From Pseudomonadota bacterium (GTDB lineage: Bacteria > Pseudomonadota > Gammaproteobacteria > Steroidobacterales > Steroidobacteraceae), in the NCBI GenBank assembly GCA_023417315.1, contig JAEZFW010000085.1, forward strand, positions 62,001 through 126,000: a DNA stretch of 64,000 bases. The letters are read 5' to 3'. The position numbers were made by a program, and so were the translations under genes. Below are positions 1-10,600 of this stretch, piece by piece (within the stretch, counting starts at the first letter, position 1; the number at the start of each line of letters is the position of its first letter). A model generated the notes under the pieces. It did no database searches. It was not told the DNA's origin and worked only from the letters and a program-made list of their open reading frames with translations.

Positions 1-631
1 GCTCGATCAAAGCCCCGTCAGGGCCGACGCCGATATTGAGCGCCCATCGCGAGAAGTCCGCGTAAGGAATCGCGCTCACCCAGAATACCGCGAGCACGCC
101 GAGCGCAAGGAGGGTGACGACGACTGAGATCTTGAATGAGACCTCGACGCCTGCGTAGTTGAGCGCGACGAACAAAATGTAGCAGCCGATCCACCACAGC
201 GGCTGCAGGTGCGCAGGTGTGCCGATGATGTCGGTCAGATACGAGCCAATGAAGAATACGATCACGGCCGGCGTCAGGATGTACTCGATGCTTTCCGCAA
301 GACCCGTGATGAATCCGCCCCATGGACCCATCGCGCTACGCGCGAACGAGTACGCACCACCGGTGTGCGGAAGCGCGGGCGACATTTCCGCCAGACTGAA
401 GATCAATCCCAGATACATGATCGCGATGAGAATGGCTGCGCAGAACAAGCCACCCCATCCGCCTGCCCCGATACCGAGATTCCAGCCCGAGAAATGTCCG
501 GAGATGACGGCACCCACCCCGAGCGCCCAGAGCGACCACACTCGCGCGTGTCGCTTCAAGCCGCGCTTCTCGAAGTATTCCTTGCCGGTATTCTGATAGG
601 TGACGCTGCCGACGATCTTCTTCTCCGCCAT
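1..631 (-). CDS. Ethanolamine-permease-like APC transporter (3' end cut by window)
   Basis: The first 210 codons are read from an ATG at 631 and run off the left edge. The product is a hydrophobic amino acid-polyamine-organocation transporter of the inner membrane. The segment GHFSGWNLG (residues 45-53) and SPALPHTGGAYSFAR (84-98) match what I know of the ethanolamine permease family, which imports ethanolamine by proton symport. At least four hydrophobic helices are visible. No ethanolamine ammonia-lyase gene lies in the window, so the substrate is a family-level inference. It lies 179 bases downstream of the MlrC-like gene on the same strand and may share its transcript. Confidence 0.8.
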   Translation of the reverse strand, partial: MAEKKIVGSVTYQNTGKEYFEKRGLKRHARVWSLWALGVGAVISGHFSGWNLGIGAGGWGGLFCAAILIAIMYLGLIFSLAEMSPALPHTGGAYSFARSAMGPWGGFITGLAESIEYILTPAVIVFFIGSYLTDIIGTPAHLQPLWWIGCYILFVALNYAGVEVSFKISVVVTLLALGVLAVFWVSAIPYADFSRWALNIGVGPDGALIE

Positions 632-810
632 TGCGCACTGCCTCGAGATCATTGTTCGTGAACGCGCGTTTCGACAATCTATACGCTCGAGCAAGAAAGC
701 CGCTAGCACAATCGACGTGCGAGGAAGAAGCAAGAGCGATGCCAGCAGCAGCCATGGCCGCTCGAAGTACGAGCCTTGTATTTTCCGGAACGCTTTCCGC
801 AGGCGTTTAT

Positions 811-2289
811 CTAAGCGCTTCGGCCTGCCACCCGCATGCCTGCACGCAGGTTCTTGAACGGTAATAGAGCAGGGTCTGCGATGTTTGCGCCCGGAGCGGT
901 GACGATGATGACGCGGCTCGCCAACGCACCGAAATCCGCCCGGAAATGCACCGAGCTCTTGAGCACCACGAGTGCGAAATCCGCTGGATCGACATTGAGA
1001 TGGTGGAACATCGCTCGATCGGCCGCCTGTTGTTTACGGCTCGAGACCGCGATGTAGAGCTCGCCGTGCCGAAGCAGAGCCATCGCACCGAGCGCCATAC
1101 GAGATCCAGCATAGAAAGGACCTGTTGCCGTGAAGTTGCCATCGCCCAAGGCGACGACCGAAAAGCGGCCCGCGATCGGAGTCTCGCCGGCCGGTCCCGA
1201 TCGTCCGCCAAGCTCCAGATCGATGTGCGCGCCAGTTCCGGCTTCGTGGGCGCGAGCAGCCGCAGCCGCATCGCACAGCAACCCACATAGCGCGCGCGGA
1301 ACGCGTCGCGCGATGAGCGCTTTCAGCAACGATGTCGTATCGCTCGTGCCGCCTCCGCCGGGATTGTCCTGCGTGTCGGCAAAGATGATCGGTCGGCCTG
1401 CGATGGCGGGGCTGCGATCGAATGTTTGCAACGCGCTGTCGATCGTCTGAACATCCAGCTCGAAGCGCGCCTCCTGATCACAGACACCTGCGCATACCTG
1501 CGTCACCGCTCGGTCGACTGCGAGAGCATCCTCGCCGTAGGCGAATACGCAAGGTCCGCATTCCGGCACGTCCGCGGCCGGAAACCCAGGCGTGAAGCTC
1601 AGTGTCCTGATCGGCGCCCGCTCGAGCCGGATGAGTTCCTCCAACACATCGCGCATCGGCGGGACCAAGGTACATTGCGATGTCAATGGAATGAGAAAGG
1701 GAAGCTGTCGCAGCGCATGTGTCATCGGCCAAGTCTTCGTGTCGACCAAGAGGCGTAAGGCGGCAGACCCGCTCGCGGCCATGTCGGTATGGGGATACGT
1801 GCGGTATGCGACCAGTGCACTCGCTTGCTCGGCCATGAGCGGCGAGACGTTGGCGTGAAAGTCGAGCGAAGCGATCACGGGAATGCGCGGACCCACCTGA
1901 GCACGGACGCGCCGAAGCAACTCACCGTCCGCATCATCGACGTGCTCAGCGACCATCGCGCCGTGTAGATCGAGGTATACAGCCTCGATCGGCCCGGCAG
2001 CGCGCAGATCCTCCAGAAGCATCGCAGCGATGCGTTCGTAGGCATCTCGCGTCACATGCGCAGAAGGTGTCGCGGAACACCATGTCAACGGTACGACGTT
2101 GTGCCCGGCGCCGAACGCCTCTGCAATGAATCCAGCAGCGGGAAGATTGATGCCGCGAACCGCATCGAGAAGATCGACGCCCCTGACGAGGCCCGGCCAA
2201 GCATCTGGAGTGAGGAAATCGTCGAACGCTGCTCTGAGCGGCGCGAACGTATTCGTCTCGTGTTGGAAGCCGCCGACGGCGATTCGCAT
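811..2289 (-). CDS. M81 family metallopeptidase, MlrC-like
   Basis: A 492-residue protein of the MlrC/M81 family, whose founding member hydrolyses linearised microcystin; most members have unknown natural substrates. The N-terminus MRIAVGGFQHETNTFAP is typical. Likely metal-binding residues are in LDFHAN (D143, H145) and YPHTDM (H167). The length fits the usual 480-500 residues. I chose the ATG at 2289; a TTG three codons upstream is possible, and neither has a clear Shine-Dalgarno sequence. The downstream neighbour is an ethanolamine-permease-like gene, so a role in processing a small amide or peptide taken up by that carrier is possible but unproven. Confidence 0.85.
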   Translation of the reverse strand: MRIAVGGFQHETNTFAPLRAAFDDFLTPDAWPGLVRGVDLLDAVRGINLPAAGFIAEAFGAGHNVVPLTWCSATPSAHVTRDAYERIAAMLLEDLRAAGPIEAVYLDLHGAMVAEHVDDADGELLRRVRAQVGPRIPVIASLDFHANVSPLMAEQASALVAYRTYPHTDMAASGSAALRLLVDTKTWPMTHALRQLPFLIPLTSQCTLVPPMRDVLEELIRLERAPIRTLSFTPGFPAADVPECGPCVFAYGEDALAVDRAVTQVCAGVCDQEARFELDVQTIDSALQTFDRSPAIAGRPIIFADTQDNPGGGGTSDTTSLLKALIARRVPRALCGLLCDAAAAARAHEAGTGAHIDLELGGRSGPAGETPIAGRFSVVALGDGNFTATGPFYAGSRMALGAMALLRHGELYIAVSSRKQQAADRAMFHHLNVDPADFALVVLKSSVHFRADFGALASRVIIVTAPGANIADPALLPFKNLRAGMRVAGRSA

Positions 2290-2348
2290 AGGAAGCAAGA
2301 AGCAGCGCTTTACGTGCTCAGCGCAGTCTAGCGCGCTTTCGCGGCGGG

Positions 2349-2386
2349 AGTGACGAGGTTACGCAGTGACGAGGTGACGAAGTCAG
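2349..2386. repeat. Intergenic GTGACGA repeat array (single arm)
   Basis: Three near-copies of GTGACGA(GG) are followed by GAAGTCAG, running into the stop codon of the diguanylate cyclase at 2383-2385. The same word chain occurs at 47113-47160, and its inverted core at 29399-29411. I see no opposite arm here, so this may be half of the inverted-pair elements found elsewhere in the window. Confidence 0.6.
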
Positions 2387-3237
2387 CCTGCCATCCGATT
2401 CTCCTGCTCAACGACCAAGCTGCCGGAGGCAATCCGATTTCGCCCTTGGCACTTGGCTCGATACAGCGCCTTATCCGCCGCATGTAGGAGATCGTCGGCT
2501 GTGGCGATCGTGCCGGGCGGAACAGTAGCGACCCCCCCGCTGATCGTGACCCGATCCGCGACTTGCGATGCTTCGTAGGGCACGGCGAGTCTCCAGATGC
2601 GACGACGCAGGCGCTCTGCGTACAGGGCAGCACGCCGGCCGTCCAAGCCCGGCAACACGACCGCAAATTCCTCGCCGCCATAACGCGCTACGAGATCGCC
2701 GCCACGGCGGAATGTCTCATCGAGCGTATGCGCGACGAGCCGAAGAACGTCGTCGCCGCGAGCATGACCGTAGGTATCGTTGAAGCGCTTGAACTCGTCC
2801 AAGTCGAGAAAGACGAGCGACAGCGGCATCGACTCCCGTCTCGCTCGACGCAGCTCGCGGTCGAGTGCCCGGTCGAAGTGGCGGCGATTCGCGATGCCCG
2901 TGAGTGCATCGACCGCGACGAGCCGCTTCAGGCGCTGATTGGCAGTTTCGAGGGCAAGGCGCAGCTGCGACAGCTCTGCATTGCGCGACTCGAGCGCCCG
3001 AGTGCGCTCGCGGACACGTTCCTCGAGATCGGCGCGAATCGCTTCGAGCTCGTCCTCGATGTGGCGTCGTAAGGCAAGCTCATGCTCGAGCTCTTTCGTC
3101 CGCCGTGCGATGCCTCTGTGTAGAAAGAGCGTGCGGGCGAGCGCAGCAAGAACGGTGAGCGCAAGCGCAAGAACGATGCCGACCGACCACTCGGTCTGCA
3201 AAGTAGACGACAATACCTCGACGCCCGGGAGGTCCAC
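2383..3237 (-). CDS. Membrane-anchored diguanylate cyclase (GGDEF)
   Basis: A 284-residue protein that should make cyclic di-GMP from two GTP. One transmembrane helix (about 18-40) is followed by a charged coiled coil (about 45-105) and a GGDEF domain. The signature is GGEEF at 187-191, metal-binding FLDLDEF is at 143-149, and an RxxD inhibitory site (RGGD, 178-181) sits five residues before GGEEF, so both activity and product feedback are expected. No EAL domain. The start is a GTG at 3237; the frame has a stop seven codons upstream, so no longer N-terminal sensor exists. With almost no periplasmic part, sensing probably depends on the coiled coil or a partner. Confidence 0.9.
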   Translation of the reverse strand: MDLPGVEVLSSTLQTEWSVGIVLALALTVLAALARTLFLHRGIARRTKELEHELALRRHIEDELEAIRADLEERVRERTRALESRNAELSQLRLALETANQRLKRLVAVDALTGIANRRHFDRALDRELRRARRESMPLSLVFLDLDEFKRFNDTYGHARGDDVLRLVAHTLDETFRRGGDLVARYGGEEFAVVLPGLDGRRAALYAERLRRRIWRLAVPYEASQVADRVTISGGVATVPPGTIATADDLLHAADKALYRAKCQGRNRIASGSLVVEQENRMAG

Positions 3238-3456
3238 TCGACTCGCACCCGTTTACTGCCCCACCCCAATCAAAACACAGGGATCTCACCCTGTGTCTGG
3301 AACTTGACGAAACGTCGCTTACATCCGATGAACGGTGAGGGGCTTATAGCTTCGGGAAAGATCGATATTCCATGCAGCTCTCAAGCATGCGCTTGACGCC
3401 CTTGATGGCGCTGAGGAAACTTCCCCTTGCCCAGCTTTCGAGCATCCCGCCCCACT

Positions 3457-3786
3457 ATGGCCCAGCCCGCATCAGTCCGCCCAAACGACCGGTACCGGCG
3501 GTTCGCGGATTTCTATCCGTTCTATCTTTCGGAACATCGCAACCCAACGTGCCGGCGACTGCATGTCGTCGGTACTGGACTGGTCGTGGCTGTGCTGATC
3601 GCTGCGCTCGTGAGTCGCAATCCTTGGTTGTTGTTGGCGGCGCCAGTCGCCGGCTACGGCTTCGCGTGGGTCGGTCACTTCCTGTTCGAGAAGAATAGAC
3701 CCGCCACGTTCCAGCATCCGTGGTACAGCTTGCTCGGGGACTTCGCTCTGTTTCGCGACGTTCTGATCGGCCGCATCAAGTTTTAA
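3457..3786 (+). CDS. Mpo1-like/DUF962 membrane protein
   Basis: A 109-residue protein with two hydrophobic stretches and conserved His motifs: LSEHRNPTCRRLH before the first helix, and GHFLFEKNRPATFQHPWYSL after the second. This pattern is that of the DUF962/Mpo1 family. Yeast Mpo1 is an iron-dependent dioxygenase acting on 2-hydroxy fatty acids; bacterial members are little studied. The start is the ATG at 3457 (MAQPAS); an in-frame ATG at 3427 would add ten non-conserved residues. Only 12 bases separate it from gshA, so they are probably co-transcribed. Confidence 0.8.
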   Translation: MAQPASVRPNDRYRRFADFYPFYLSEHRNPTCRRLHVVGTGLVVAVLIAALVSRNPWLLLAAPVAGYGFAWVGHFLFEKNRPATFQHPWYSLLGDFALFRDVLIGRIKF

Positions 3787-3798
3787 GCATCCTTATTT

Positions 3799-5397
3799 AT
3801 GAGCGGCTCAGGAATTGATCGCGCGTTCGAGCGGCGCTTGAGTACGCTCATCAACTCGCGCGAGCCGCGGGTGCTCCAGCGCGGATTGAAAGGGGTGGAG
3901 AAGGAATCGCTGCGGGTGACGCCGGATGGCCGGATCGACCAAACTCCGCACCCGATCGCACTCGGCTCGGCACTCACGCACGAGCACATCACGACAGATT
4001 ATTCCGAAGCGCTCATCGAGCTCGTCACGCCCGCGTTCCCGGAATCGTGGGAGCTGCTTCAGTACTTATGCGATCTGCATCAGTTCGTCTATCGCCATTT
4101 GAGCGAGCAGCTCCTGTGGGCCACGAGCATGCCGTGCATGGTCGAGGGTGATGAGAGCATTCCGATCGCGTACTACGGCACCTCCAACATCGGTCGGATG
4201 AAAGAGGTTTATCGCCGCGGACTCGGGGCCCGTTACGGGCGTCTGATGCAGGCGATCTCCGGCGTGCATTTCAATTACTCGTTTCCGGAGCGCTTCTGGC
4301 CCGTGCTTCGTGAAGCGCTGCAAGCGCGCAGCAGCGATGCGGATCTCAAGTCGGACAACTACTTCGCTTTGTTGCGCAACTATCGTCGCTTCGGTTGGTT
4401 GATTCTGTACTTGTTCGGCAACTCTCCGGCGCTGTGCAGCTCGTTCGTGCGCGGTCGCGAGCACGATTTGCAGCCGCTTGCACCGGGCACGCTGTACGAC
4501 CCGTACGCCACATCGCTGCGCATGAGCGATCTGGGGTATCGCAACAAGCACCAGGCGGGCGTGCAGATCAGTGTGAACAGCTTGGCCGAGTACGTTCGCG
4601 ATCTCACGGCGGCTGTCAGCACGCCGCAACCTGAGTACGAGAAGATCGGTGTGAAGGTCGACGGTGAGTATCGCCAGTTGAATGCGAACTTGTTGCAGAT
4701 CGAGAACGAGTACTACAGCTACATCCGACCGAAGCGCGTCGCGCGTTCGGGCGAGCATCCCACGCAAGCGTTGAAGCGCGGCGGCGTCGAATACGTCGAG
4801 TTCCGTGCGCTCGATGTGAGCGCGTTCGATCCGGTCGGTGTGAACCAGAATAAGCTGCGATTCCTCGAGGCGTTCGCCGCGCTCTGTCTCCTCAAGCAAA
4901 GTGACCCGATCGGCGCCAGCGAACAAGTCGATCTGGACGCAAATCACGCCATCGTCGCGCGTCGCGGGCGGGAGCCTGGATTGAAATTGAACCGCAACAC
5001 TCGACAGGTAGAGTTGCGCACATGGGCACTCGAGCTGATCGATTCGATGCGTGGAATCTGCGAAATGCTGGACGAAGGCGAATCTCAGAAGCCGTACACG
5101 GCTGCACTCGAGCTGCAGGAGGCCAAGGTGCTCGATGTGGGACTCACGCCTTCAGCTCGCAGTCTCGAGGAGCTGCGTACGAGCGGCGAGTCGTTCGCGC
5201 AGTTCGCTTTGCGAATGTCACATCTGCACAAGTCCTACTTCCTCGAGCTGTATCCGCCGAACGAGCAGCGACTCGCGGAGCTCGCAACGGAAGCGGACGA
5301 ATCGCTGCGCAAGCAAAGTGAGCTCGAAGCAGCGGATGACATGACTTTCGACCAATTCATTGCTCACTATTTCGGTCGTAGTGTCACTACGACTTGA
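3799..5397 (+). CDS. gshA: Glutamate-cysteine ligase, GshA type 1
   Basis: A 532-residue cytoplasmic enzyme for the first step of glutathione synthesis (ATP-dependent joining of glutamate gamma-carboxyl to cysteine). GVEKESLRV (32-40), HPIALGSALTH (51-61) and TTDYSEALIELVTP (65-78) match the gammaproteobacterial GshA family closely, and the length is close to E. coli GshA (518). This subfamily is one of the better taxonomic markers in the window. gshB is not present here. Two other glutathione-related genes, a glutathione transferase and glyoxalase I, occur at 19.4-23.4 kb. Confidence 0.95.
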   Translation: MSGSGIDRAFERRLSTLINSREPRVLQRGLKGVEKESLRVTPDGRIDQTPHPIALGSALTHEHITTDYSEALIELVTPAFPESWELLQYLCDLHQFVYRHLSEQLLWATSMPCMVEGDESIPIAYYGTSNIGRMKEVYRRGLGARYGRLMQAISGVHFNYSFPERFWPVLREALQARSSDADLKSDNYFALLRNYRRFGWLILYLFGNSPALCSSFVRGREHDLQPLAPGTLYDPYATSLRMSDLGYRNKHQAGVQISVNSLAEYVRDLTAAVSTPQPEYEKIGVKVDGEYRQLNANLLQIENEYYSYIRPKRVARSGEHPTQALKRGGVEYVEFRALDVSAFDPVGVNQNKLRFLEAFAALCLLKQSDPIGASEQVDLDANHAIVARRGREPGLKLNRNTRQVELRTWALELIDSMRGICEMLDEGESQKPYTAALELQEAKVLDVGLTPSARSLEELRTSGESFAQFALRMSHLHKSYFLELYPPNEQRLAELATEADESLRKQSELEAADDMTFDQFIAHYFGRSVTTT

Positions 5398-5663
5398 CAA
5401 CAACACTGAGTGGGGGTGGCGCCGTGATGCGCTGTTGCTGTGCAGCTTCGTTCTTGCGTGCCGACCGTCTAGCGCGAGAGCGGATCAGAAGTTATTCTTA
5501 CGCCCCTGGCCAGCGCGACCGCGCATCGCTTGAACATAATCGAGCGATCACCACGATCCACGCGTCAGTCGAACATCCATCGGCGGAGATTTAGCCTCGG
5601 ATCGCGACTGAAAATCTCAAAACTGAGACCTACGCACGCATCCAATGTGCTGTGCGACATACC

Positions 5664-5930
5664 ATGGACATCGTTTTCTTCACCACTGAACAACGCCCCG
5701 GACTTCCCGGTGAGGCAATGTCCGGCGATCTTATGACTAGTGCAACAAGACCAATAAAGCGCCCAATCATCGAAGCGGGCTCGGCCGCTAACGCGGACGA
5801 GATTCTCGACGCAACGGACACGATCGTAACGAAAGGAATCGAAGGCACGGGAGCATGGGATGCCTATGACGTGTGGCGTCGCTTCATCAAAGAAGCACGC
5901 GATCGCCGCAAAGGCATACCCAATAACTAG
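5664..5930 (+). CDS. Hypothetical small protein
   Basis: An 88-residue reading frame from the ATG at 5664 (a GTG at 5652 is also possible). I recognise no family. The C-terminal third (GTGAWDAYDVWRRFIKEAR then a basic end) looks like real protein, with alternating aromatic and charged residues; the N-terminal part is less convincing. The surroundings (5480-5930) are visibly richer in A and T than the neighbouring genes. The 266 bases before it hold nothing I recognise. Possibly an acquired gene, or noise. Confidence 0.4.
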   Translation: MDIVFFTTEQRPGLPGEAMSGDLMTSATRPIKRPIIEAGSAANADEILDATDTIVTKGIEGTGAWDAYDVWRRFIKEARDRRKGIPNN

Positions 5931-5940
5931 CCAACGATCG

Positions 5941-6019
5941 GTCGGATCGTTGCCGTGTCCCGACGCAGGTTGGGATCCAGATAGAACTAAGCTCGGCCGA
6001 TCGTTGCCGCGTCCCGACG
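5941..6019. repeat. Two imperfect direct repeats
   Basis: About 22 bases around GATCGTTGCCGYGTCCCGACG occur at 5944-5965 and again at 5998-6019, with 20 of 22 positions equal. They lie between the small hypothetical gene and the second diguanylate cyclase. Function unknown; a paired regulatory site or a relic of a small element are both possible. Confidence 0.5.
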
Positions 6020-6131
6020 ACGAAGCCCTGCTGCATTAGCACCTTCTTGGCGCGGGTGACTTTTCCCGCTACCGTACCGTAGCGATGCCCGCTACCTCAA
6101 TCTTCTCAGCACCCGGGCGTCGCTGACGCTC

Positions 6132-7382
6132 ATGACCCATTCGAACGCGCAGAAACCGCTTGGCGCTGCTCCCGAGTCGCCGCATGCGCTGCAATTGCAG
6201 CGAGGTTTCCCGCGTCTCACGTTCGATGCCCCGCTGGAGGAGGAGTTCAAGCGTGCGCATCGCAGCGAGATCCTGCCGCAGATTCGTCGCAATCTGTGGT
6301 TGGGCATCGGGTTCTTGCTGGTATTCGCCGTGCTCACGCACCTGGTCCTCGCGCCCGCAACGAGCCAACAGCTGGACCTCATCCGTTTCGCGACCTTCGC
6401 TCCACTCCTGATTGTGGCGCTTGTCGTAGTGCACTCGCGTTGGTACGAGCGCTTGTATCCGCTTGTGTCCTCGATCGGTGCGCCGCTTTTTGGAATGGGC
6501 GCAGTTGCCGTCGCCGTCATCGCCGCGAAGGACGGAGTGAGCCTGCTGTCGGCTGTGATGCTCGTTACGATCTACATCTATTTCATGCTCGGCATGACTT
6601 TCTATCCTGCGGTCGTTGCCGCGGTCATCGTATTCATCGCCTATGCAGTGGCCGCTCAGATCGCCGAGCTTCCGACCGCACCGATGGTGATCGATCTGGC
6701 GGTCCTCGCCTTTACGAACGTGATCGGTGCGATCGTGTGTTTCTCGCTCGAGCGGGCGAATCGCATGAATTTTCTCGAGGAGCGTCTGCTCATCGAAACC
6801 GCGAGCCGCGACGGGTTGACCGGCATCCACAATCGCCGTTTCTTCGATGAGCATGTCGAGAAGATCTGGCCGCAGGCGATCCGCGAGCGCTCGGCGCTCG
6901 CCCTGTTGCTCGTCGATATCGACCATTTCAAGGCGTACAACGATTGCTATGGCCACCAGGCCGGCGACGAGTGTCTTCGGCAGGTGGCCAGCTGTTTGAG
7001 TCGCGCGGCCCGCCGTCCGCTGGACGTGACCGCGCGCTACGGTGGTGAAGAGTTCGCGATCGTGCTGTACGACGCTCGGCGCGAGCATGCCGAAGAGGTC
7101 GCTCAGCGAATCCGCAGCGGCATCGAAGCGCTCGGCCTCGAGCACGCCGCGACCCCAGCGCCGGGCAAGCGGCTCACCATCAGCATCGGCATCGCGTGCA
7201 TCGAACCGGTTGCTGGCCGCACGCCTTATGGTTTCATCCAGTTGGCAGACGAAGCGCTCTACGCTGCGAAGGAACGTGGCCGCAACTGCCTCGTCATCAT
7301 GGACAAAGAATACGACCAGCTCACCACTGGCTCGTTCCGGCACGGCGAAGGTGGGGCGCCCCGGCTCGGCCCGGCTGTTTGA
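6132..7382 (+). CDS. Integral-membrane diguanylate cyclase (GGDEF)
   Basis: A 416-residue protein with six or so hydrophobic helices in residues 55-225 and a C-terminal GGDEF domain. The catalytic signature is ARYGGEEF, with an RxxD inhibitory site (RPLD) five residues upstream and the metal-binding VDIDHF. It should synthesise cyclic di-GMP in response to something sensed in the membrane. No phosphodiesterase domain. ATG at 6132. The opposite strand also shows a long open frame, which I treat as a codon-bias shadow. Confidence 0.9.
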   Translation: MTHSNAQKPLGAAPESPHALQLQRGFPRLTFDAPLEEEFKRAHRSEILPQIRRNLWLGIGFLLVFAVLTHLVLAPATSQQLDLIRFATFAPLLIVALVVVHSRWYERLYPLVSSIGAPLFGMGAVAVAVIAAKDGVSLLSAVMLVTIYIYFMLGMTFYPAVVAAVIVFIAYAVAAQIAELPTAPMVIDLAVLAFTNVIGAIVCFSLERANRMNFLEERLLIETASRDGLTGIHNRRFFDEHVEKIWPQAIRERSALALLLVDIDHFKAYNDCYGHQAGDECLRQVASCLSRAARRPLDVTARYGGEEFAIVLYDARREHAEEVAQRIRSGIEALGLEHAATPAPGKRLTISIGIACIEPVAGRTPYGFIQLADEALYAAKERGRNCLVIMDKEYDQLTTGSFRHGEGGAPRLGPAV

Positions 7383-7640
7383 GTGCATCTGCGCCCCACG
7401 CGGTGGGCGCGGCAGCGAACCGATCGGAAGGTCGGATCAGCTAGATTGATCGGCGAATCGACGGGACTCATTGCCGGAGCGCTTGCAGGCTCCGAGTCAC
7501 CCGCTATGATCGCCCCCTCCCGGAAAGCCTGAGCGGGATCGATGCGTCGGGCACTTCCAGAAGACGATGTCGTGATGACTTCAGTTGTGCCTGCGGTCGG
7601 CCGCTCGACCGCGGGATTCATACGTCCTGCCGAGTAAGTT

Positions 7641-10600
7641 ATGTCCGAGCGTCGAATCAAGACTCTGCTGATCGCCAACCGAGGCGAGATCGCTATCCGA
7701 GTGATGAGAGCGGCAGCGGAGCTCGGGATTCGCACGGTAGCGATCTACTCGCAGGAAGATCGATTCTCGCTGCACAGAATGAAGGCGGACGAGAGCTATC
7801 TCGTCGGAGCGGGCAAGTCGCCCGTTGATGCGTATCTCGATATCGACGACATCATCCGCGTAGCGAAAGAGGCCCACGTGGATGCGGTTCATCCTGGTTA
7901 CGGCTTTCTCTCCGAGAACCCGGGTTTCGCCGATGCATGCGCTGCGGCGGGCATCACCTTCGTCGGGCCAACGCCCGAGATCATGCGTCGGCTCGGCAAC
8001 AAGGTGATGGCTCGCGAGCTCGCGGTTTCGGCCGGTGTGCCGGTCATGCCTGCAACGCCGCCACTGCCTCGCGATCATGCCGAGCTCGTGCGCCTGGCGC
8101 GCGAAGTCGGTTTCCCCGTGATGCTCAAGGCGAGCTGGGGCGGCGGTGGCCGCGGCATGCGCATCGTCGAGAACGAAAGCGACTTGAGGGACATGGTCGA
8201 GACGGCGCGTCGCGAGGCGAAGGCGGCGTTCGGTAACGATGAGGTGTATCTCGAGAAGCTCGTTCGTCGCGCACGACACATCGAAGTGCAGCTGCTCGGC
8301 GATGCGCATGGCACGCTCGTCCATTTATTCGAGCGCGATTGCACCGTTCAGCGTCGCAATCAGAAAGTCATCGAGCGGGCGCCCGCGACGTTCTTCTCTG
8401 AAGAGCAACGTCAATCGTTGTGCGAAGAGGCGTTGAAGATCGGGCGCGCGGTGAACTATCTGAATGCGGGCACGGTCGAGTTCCTGCAGGACGCCGATAC
8501 CGGCAAGTTCTATTTCATCGAAGTCAATCCGCGCATCCAGGTCGAGCACACAGTCACGGAGGCCGTGACGGGCATCGATATCGTGCGCGCGCAGATACGG
8601 ATCGCAGAGGGCGCGCGTATCGGCGCGCCCGATAGCGGCGTGCCGGAGCAGAAGGATATCCGTCTGAATGGCTACGCGATGCAGTGTCGCGTGACGACAG
8701 AAGATCCGGAGAACAACTTCATCCCGGACTACGGCCGCATCACCGCGTATCGCAGTCCCGCGGGCTTCGGCATTCGGTTGGATGCGGGCACCGCGTACTC
8801 GGGCGCGATCATTACCCGCTACTACGACTCGCTGCTCGTGAAGGTCACAGCGTGGTCACCGACCCCGCACGAGACGATCGCTCGCATGCATCGCGCGTTG
8901 TGGGAGTTCAGAGTGCGTGGCGTCGTCACGAACTTGCGCTTCCTCGATCAATTGATCATGCATCCGCAGTTCGCATCTGCGGAGTACACGACCAAGTTCA
9001 TCGATCAGACCCCGGAGCTGTTCCGCTTCCCGCGCAAGCGCGACCGCGCAACACGGCTGCTCAATTTCATCGGCGATGTCATCGTCAATGGTAATCCAGA
9101 AGTCAAAGGTCGAGCTCGTCCGGCTCGGCTTGCGATGCCGCGTCTGCCCAAGGTGCCGCTGACCGAGCCCAGCTCGGGCACGAAGCAGAAGCTCGATGAG
9201 CTCGGACCCGAGAGGTTCGCGCAATGGATGCTCGAGCAGCAGCGTGTGCTGATCACCGACACGACGATGCGGGATGCGCATCAATCGCTGCTCGCGACGC
9301 GCTTTCGCACGTACGATCTGAAGGCCATTGCGCCTTACTACGCGCAGCTTCTACCTGATCTCTTCTCCGTCGAGTGCTGGGGCGGAGCCACGTTCGATGT
9401 GGCCATGCGGTTCCTGTGGGAGTGCCCGTGGGAGCGTCTGCATGCCTTCCGTGAAGCCATGCCCAATCTGCTGCTGCAGATGTTGTTGCGTTCTGCGAAC
9501 GCAGTGGGTTACACGAACTATCCCGACAACGTCGTGCAGTACTTCGTGCGGCAAGCCGCGAGCTCGGGAATCGATCTGTTCCGAGTGTTCGACTCGCTCA
9601 ATTGGGTCGACAACATGCGTGTCGCCATCGATGCGGTCCGTGAGACGGGCAAGTTGTGTGAGGCCGCGATCTGCTACACGGGCAATCTGTCCGATCCGAA
9701 CGAGAAGAAGTACGACCTCAAGTATTACGTGACGCTCGCGCAGGAGTTGAAGAAGGCGGGCGCGAATATCCTAGGCATCAAAGACATGGCCGGCCTTTGC
9801 CAGCCGCGAGCAGCCTACACACTCGTCAAGACGCTGAAAGAAGAAGTGGGCTTGCCTGTGCATTTTCATACGCACGATACGAGCGGGATCGCGGCCGCGA
9901 GCGTGCTCGCGGCGGTGGAGGCGGGTGCCGATGCGGTCGACGGCGCGATGGACGCGATGAGCGGGCTCACTTCCCAGCCCAATCTGGGGTCCATCGTCGA
10001 ATCGCTGCGACACAGTCCGCGCGATTCAGGCTTGAACGCCGAGAACCTTCGCGTGCTTTCCGGATATTGGGAGCAAGTGCGCCACTGCTATACGGCGTTC
10101 GAAAGCGATCTACGCTCGGGCGCCTCAGAAGTCTATGTTCACGGCATGCCGGGCGGACAGTTCACGAATCTGCGCGAGCAAGCGCGCTCGCTCGGCATCG
10201 ACGATGTGCGCTGGCCCGAGGTCGCGCATGCGTACGCAAAGGTGAACGAGATGTTCGGCGACATCGTGAAAGTGACCCCCACGTCGAAAGTCGTGGGCGA
10301 CATGGCGATCATGATGGTCACGAGCGGTTTGACGGCGGAGCAGGTGCTCGATCCCAACACCGAGATCGCATTCCCCGAATCGGTCGTGCAGCTCTTCCGC
10401 GGCGATCTCGGCCAAGCGTATGGCGGCTTCCCGAGCGTGCTTCAGAAGAAGGTGCTCAAGGGTGCGAAGCCGCTCACCGTACGTCCCGGTGAAGTGCTTC
10501 CGCCCATCGATCTGCAGAAAGCTCGCGCGGAGGCGGAGGCAAAGACGTGGCGCGAGATCACGGACGATGAGTTCGCCTCGTACTTGATGTATCCCAAAGT

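Noticed and set aside
6069..7388. 439-codon open frame on the minus strand
   Set aside because: It lies wholly opposite a well-defined GGDEF protein, is Arg/His/Asp-rich and has no domain features; it is a codon-bias shadow in high-GC DNA.
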